56,184 bases of DNA from JBBQNY01 sp038255255 (lineage in GTDB: Bacteria; Pseudomonadota; Gammaproteobacteria; Xanthomonadales; Ahniellaceae), in NCBI GenBank assembly GCA_038255255.1, contig JBBSLL010000018.1, positions 1 to 56,184 of the forward strand, written 5' to 3'. Below are positions 53,388-56,184 of the stretch, piece after piece (the stretch's first letter is position 1; every line of letters begins with the position of its first letter). Position numbers and translations under genes: made by a program. Below the pieces are notes generated by a model. It made no database searches and was not told the origin of the DNA. It saw only the letters and a program-made list of their open reading frames with translations.

Positions 53388-53949
53388 CCGTCATCCGTTT
53401 GAGCCCACAACTTTCCATGACTTCGGCCCACGGAAACAGCGGGCCCGGGTCGCGCTTGCGAAACACCTCCAGGTCGGGCGCGTCGCTGGCGGAGACCTTG
53501 CCGCGGTCGAGGTCCTCGTGCCCCGCAATGTATTCGAGCTTGGGAAGTTCGGACTTGAGGCCACGCAGCAGGTTCGTCAAGGCGTCGATCTGCATCTTTG
53601 GATAAGGTTCGGACATTACCTGCCGACGTGAATCGAACCAGTCGGGAAAGCGCCCACGGTTCACCAGTTCGATCCCGACCGAGCGAGCGTTGTATCCGCG
53701 CGTGTGGTGGGCGATGCGATCGAGCGGAACGTAGCGATACGAGGTGCCGTCGCAATCGACGTAGTAATGCCCGCTGAAGCCCGTGCCGCGTGCCGGGTCC
53801 TGCACCCGCTCACCGTATTCGCGTGCAGTAGCGAGATCAGGCAACTCCGTGCAATGCACCACCACGAGATCCACGGATCGAGCGTCCCGCAACTCGAGAG
53901 AGTCGACGTACGGCAAGGGTTGTACGTTGATTTCAAACGTTTTCGTCAT
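53374..53949 (-). CDS. N-acetylmuramoyl-L-alanine amidase, AmpD/Amidase_2 family
   Basis: Cleaves N-acetylmuramoyl-L-alanine bonds in muropeptide recycling. The 191-residue zinc amidase has VDLVVVHCTELPD (first His ligand), RIAHHTRGYNARSVGIELVN (Glu and His) and YIAGHEDLDRGKVSASDAPD, ending RKRDPGPLFPW. It lacks a signal peptide, so a cytoplasmic AmpD-like role is expected. The ATG at 53949 is preferred; the longer frame reads into the spacer. It overlaps tesB. Confidence 0.9.
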   Translation of the reverse strand: MTKTFEINVQPLPYVDSLELRDARSVDLVVVHCTELPDLATAREYGERVQDPARGTGFSGHYYVDCDGTSYRYVPLDRIAHHTRGYNARSVGIELVNRGRFPDWFDSRRQVMSEPYPKMQIDALTNLLRGLKSELPKLEYIAGHEDLDRGKVSASDAPDLEVFRKRDPGPLFPWAEVMESCGLKRMTDDSD

Positions 53950-54064
53950 GTTCCGGCGACAGGTCAACGGCGCGGCGATGCTAACATCGAGCCATGCCCC
54001 GGCACGCCCATGAACCCGTCGCTCCGTCGCACTCCGCGCGAATGCAGGCTGATCCCGAAATCGC

Positions 54065-54583
54065 ATGAGCAGGGGACTCGCCATCCTTTCGCACGGCCTG
54101 GAATCGGGCCCGGACGCGACCAAAGTCACCGCGATGGCGGGCGCGGCCGAGGCGGCTGGTTGGCGCGCAGTGCGTCCCGACTATCTCGAATACGATCGAG
54201 GCCGCGATGAGGCCGCAGTTGCCGGGCGTATCGAACACTTGTTGACGCACGTCGAGCCCGGCGTGCCGCTGGTGCTCGCCGGCTCGAGCCTCGGCGCATT
54301 CATCTCGGCACTTGCGTCGTTGAGAACGAACACGGTCGGGTTGTTCCTCATCGCACCGCCACCTTTCATGCACTGGTTCTCGCAGCCGTTGGCTGCGGCC
54401 AGCATTCCGACCACCATCGTGCATGGCTGGAAGGACGAACTGATTCCGGTGGAACCGGTGCTCGAATTCGCGCGCGCGCGCGCGGCACGATTGCACCTGG
54501 TCGATGATTCGCATCGCCTGGCCGCACACGTTGAGCAATGCGCCGAATGGTTCGGCCAGTTCCTGCGCGAGCTGCGCATTTGA
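54065..54583 (+). CDS. Small alpha/beta hydrolase
   Basis: A 172-residue hydrolase: AILSHGLESGPDATKVTAMA (oxyanion region), nucleophile Ser in VLAGSSLGAFIS, acid in IVHGWKDELIPVE and His in LVDDSHRLAAHV. This matches small YcjY/YqiA-like esterases. Divergent from the amidase by 115 bp. The stop overlaps the TTG start of the next gene. Confidence 0.82.
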   Translation: MSRGLAILSHGLESGPDATKVTAMAGAAEAAGWRAVRPDYLEYDRGRDEAAVAGRIEHLLTHVEPGVPLVLAGSSLGAFISALASLRTNTVGLFLIAPPPFMHWFSQPLAAASIPTTIVHGWKDELIPVEPVLEFARARAARLHLVDDSHRLAAHVEQCAEWFGQFLRELRI

Positions 54584-56184
54584 AGCACGACCGCTGGTTC
54601 GCTGCCTGCCCCAAGGGACTCGAGTTGTTGCTGGTCGAAGAGCTTCGAGGCCTCGGCGCCACCGAGGCCCGCGAGGCGCTGGCCGGGGTGCACTGCAACG
54701 GCGATACAGCCTTCGCGTATCGGACGCTGCTCTGGTCGCGGCTGGCGAGTCGATTGCTCGTACCGCTGGCGGAGTTCGACGTGCCGGACGACGTGGGGCT
54801 GTACGACGCCGTGCGCGCGATCGACTGGCGCGAACACCTGCGCACCGATGCGACCTTCTCGGTCACGGTGCACGGCACCACCCGCTCTCTCACCAACAGC
54901 ATGTTTGCCGGGCAACGCGTCAAGGACGCGATCGTCGACCGGCTGCGCGCCGAGGGATTGCCTCGACCAAATGTCGACACGGACCATCCGGACCTGCGCA
55001 TCGACCTGGTGCTCCGTCACGAGCGGGCAATCCTCAGCCTCGACCTTGCTGGCGCGCCGCTGCACCAGCGGGGTTACCGGCGCAGCACCGGTGCCGCGCC
55101 GCTCAAGGAGAACCTCGCCGCCGCGATGCTGATCCGGGCCGGCTGGCCCGCGATTGCCGAGGCCGGTGGCGCCCTCGTCGACCCGATGTGCGGCTCCGGC
55201 ACCTTGCTTATCGAAGGCGCGCGGATGGCAGCCGACGTCGCGCCGGGCCTTGACCGGGATCGATTCGGCGTGCACGGATGGGCGCAGTTCGAGGAAGCGA
55301 CTTGGTCGGCTTTGCGCGCCGAAGCGCGTGCGCGCGCCGATGCGGGCCTGCGGTCATTGACTGCGAGGTTCTTCGGCGCCGACCGGGATGCCCTGATGCT
55401 CGGCGCCACCAAAGCCAATGCCCAGGCAGCCGGCGTGGCCGGATTCCTCTCTCTCGCGAATCGCGACGTGGAGGCATTGCGCGCGCCGACCGGACACGAA
55501 ACCGGCCTCGTGATCAGTAACCCGCCGTATGGCGAGCGCCTCGATCGCGAGGGTCTGGAACAGACTTATGCGCGACTTGGGGAACGCCTGCGGCAGGATT
55601 TCGCGAATTGGCCTGTCGCGCTTCTGGTGGCCGACGAGAACCTCGGGCGCGCGACGGGACTCAAGCTGGTCAAGCGCTACAAGCTGTTCAATGGCGCGCT
55701 GCCGGTCGAGTTGCTGCTGCTCGATGCCTCTGCGCGCGAAATGCGCGAGCCCGCTCCCGAGCGGGAATTGAGTGAAGGCGAGCAAGCCCTGGCCAACCGT
55801 CTGCACAAGAACGAGAAGCACCTCCGGTCATGGCGCAAGCGCGAGCACATCACGTGCTGGCGCGCCTACGACGCGGACATTCCGGAATACGCCGCAGCCA
55901 TCGATGTCTATCGGTCGGAGCAGGAGCAGACGTGGCTGGTGGTGCAGGAATACGCAGCGCCACCGGAGATTCCGGTAGCGACGGCCCAGCGGCGACTGCG
56001 CGAGGTCGTGCATGCCGCGTCACACGCACTGGCCGTGCCCCGGGGGCAGGTCGTGGTCAAGCAACGGCGCCCGCAGACGCCGCTGCAGCGCTACACCCGA
56101 CAGGAACATGGCGGGCAGACCCTGGTCGTGATCGAGGACGAGTTGCGCTTCGAGGTGAACCTGCGCGATTACCTGGATACCGGG
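54580..56184 (+). CDS. rlmL: 23S rRNA methyltransferase RlmL/RlmKL, 5' part (partial)
   Basis: Bifunctional enzyme methylating G2445 (N2, RlmL) and G2069 (N7, RlmK) of 23S rRNA. 535 codons are visible before the window ends. The THUMP domain lies near residues 50-155 (FDVPDDVGLYDAVRAIDWRE, GTTRSLTNSMFAGQRVKDAI). The first methyltransferase has VDPMCGSGTLLIEGARMA and VISNPPYGERLDREGLEQTY (Asn314). The start of the RlmK half (ALANRLHKNEKHLRSWRKRE) is present. TTG start overlapping the previous stop by 4 nt. Confidence 0.92.
   Translation, partial: MKHDRWFAACPKGLELLLVEELRGLGATEAREALAGVHCNGDTAFAYRTLLWSRLASRLLVPLAEFDVPDDVGLYDAVRAIDWREHLRTDATFSVTVHGTTRSLTNSMFAGQRVKDAIVDRLRAEGLPRPNVDTDHPDLRIDLVLRHERAILSLDLAGAPLHQRGYRRSTGAAPLKENLAAAMLIRAGWPAIAEAGGALVDPMCGSGTLLIEGARMAADVAPGLDRDRFGVHGWAQFEEATWSALRAEARARADAGLRSLTARFFGADRDALMLGATKANAQAAGVAGFLSLANRDVEALRAPTGHETGLVISNPPYGERLDREGLEQTYARLGERLRQDFANWPVALLVADENLGRATGLKLVKRYKLFNGALPVELLLLDASAREMREPAPERELSEGEQALANRLHKNEKHLRSWRKREHITCWRAYDADIPEYAAAIDVYRSEQEQTWLVVQEYAAPPEIPVATAQRRLREVVHAASHALAVPRGQVVVKQRRPQTPLQRYTRQEHGGQTLVVIEDELRFEVNLRDYLDTG

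Overview
The window is 56 kb of dense, high-GC chromosomal DNA from a gammaproteobacterium. The order of Xanthomonadales (Lysobacterales) is most likely; this is an inference. The gene order fits (rplI-dnaB-alr-radA; ffh / rpsP-rimM-trmD-rplS; recA-recX-alaS-csrA-tRNA-Ser-tRNA-Arg, with no lysC between alaS and csrA). So do short palindromic repeats starting with GTAG, a DUF2007-type 'pathogenicity-like' gene and a secreted protein with the W-F-D-P-A-H-S-G-H-G-F-N motif that I associate with Lysobacter/Dokdonella-type genomes. No phage, insertion sequence or CRISPR array was seen.

Layout. 1-4.6 kb: end of rplI, a repeat-rich spacer, then the overlapping operon dnaB-alr-radA. 4.7-6.4 kb: an SGNH hydrolase and a CcsA/YpjD-type membrane protein, divergent from ffh. 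6.4-12.4 kb: ffh, the ribosomal/tRNA-modification operon rpsP-rimM-trmD-rplS, then hslR and htpG, the latter behind a good sigma-32 promoter. 12.4-17.9 kb: a TPR/O-GlcNAc-transferase-like protein converging on mutS, with pncC divergent. 18-23.4 kb: recA-recX-alaS-csrA and two tRNAs. 23.4-27.6 kb is more accessory: alternative oxidase, a universal-stress-protein remnant beside an intact tandem USP, a secreted repeat protein and a dodecin with a repetitive tail. 27.6-33.7 kb: the inducible mutagenesis operon lexA-imuA-imuB-dnaE2, read leftward. 34-44 kb: a small HExxH protein with a GNAT gene, a DesK/NarL-type two-component system, a SRPBCC/GyrI-like protein, a Gld-type ABC exporter module and an AlkA-type glycosylase. 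44-50 kb: CPBP protease, VanY-like peptidase, an SPFH-RHH-DUF4177 cluster, a secreted beta-propeller-like protein and a transglutaminase. 49.7-56.2 kb: purT, a small unknown gene, bpt, DUF2007, tesB, an AmpD-like amidase, a small hydrolase and the 5' part of rlmL.

Genes acting together. RecA would sense DNA damage and trigger self-cleavage of the LexA encoded here, releasing imuA-imuB-dnaE2 for translesion synthesis; mutS, recX and the AlkA-like glycosylase add repair functions. rpsP-rimM-trmD-rplS with ffh serves ribosome assembly and protein targeting. HslR and HtpG are heat-shock functions. The ABC ATPase, permease, GldG-like protein and DUF4340 protein overlap end to end and should form one membrane complex.

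The most notable sequence-level observations are a GTAG-type REPIN plus a further REP lying in frame inside imuB; a lexA promoter whose inverted-repeat operator overlaps the -10 and whose predicted start makes the mRNA leaderless; a 66-bp element present in two nearly identical copies 33 kb apart; a run of four hairpins behind the rplI terminator; and GATATC repeats one helical turn apart in front of the SPFH-RHH cluster. All coordinates, motifs and repeats were read by eye; family assignments rest on recognised motifs, without database searches.
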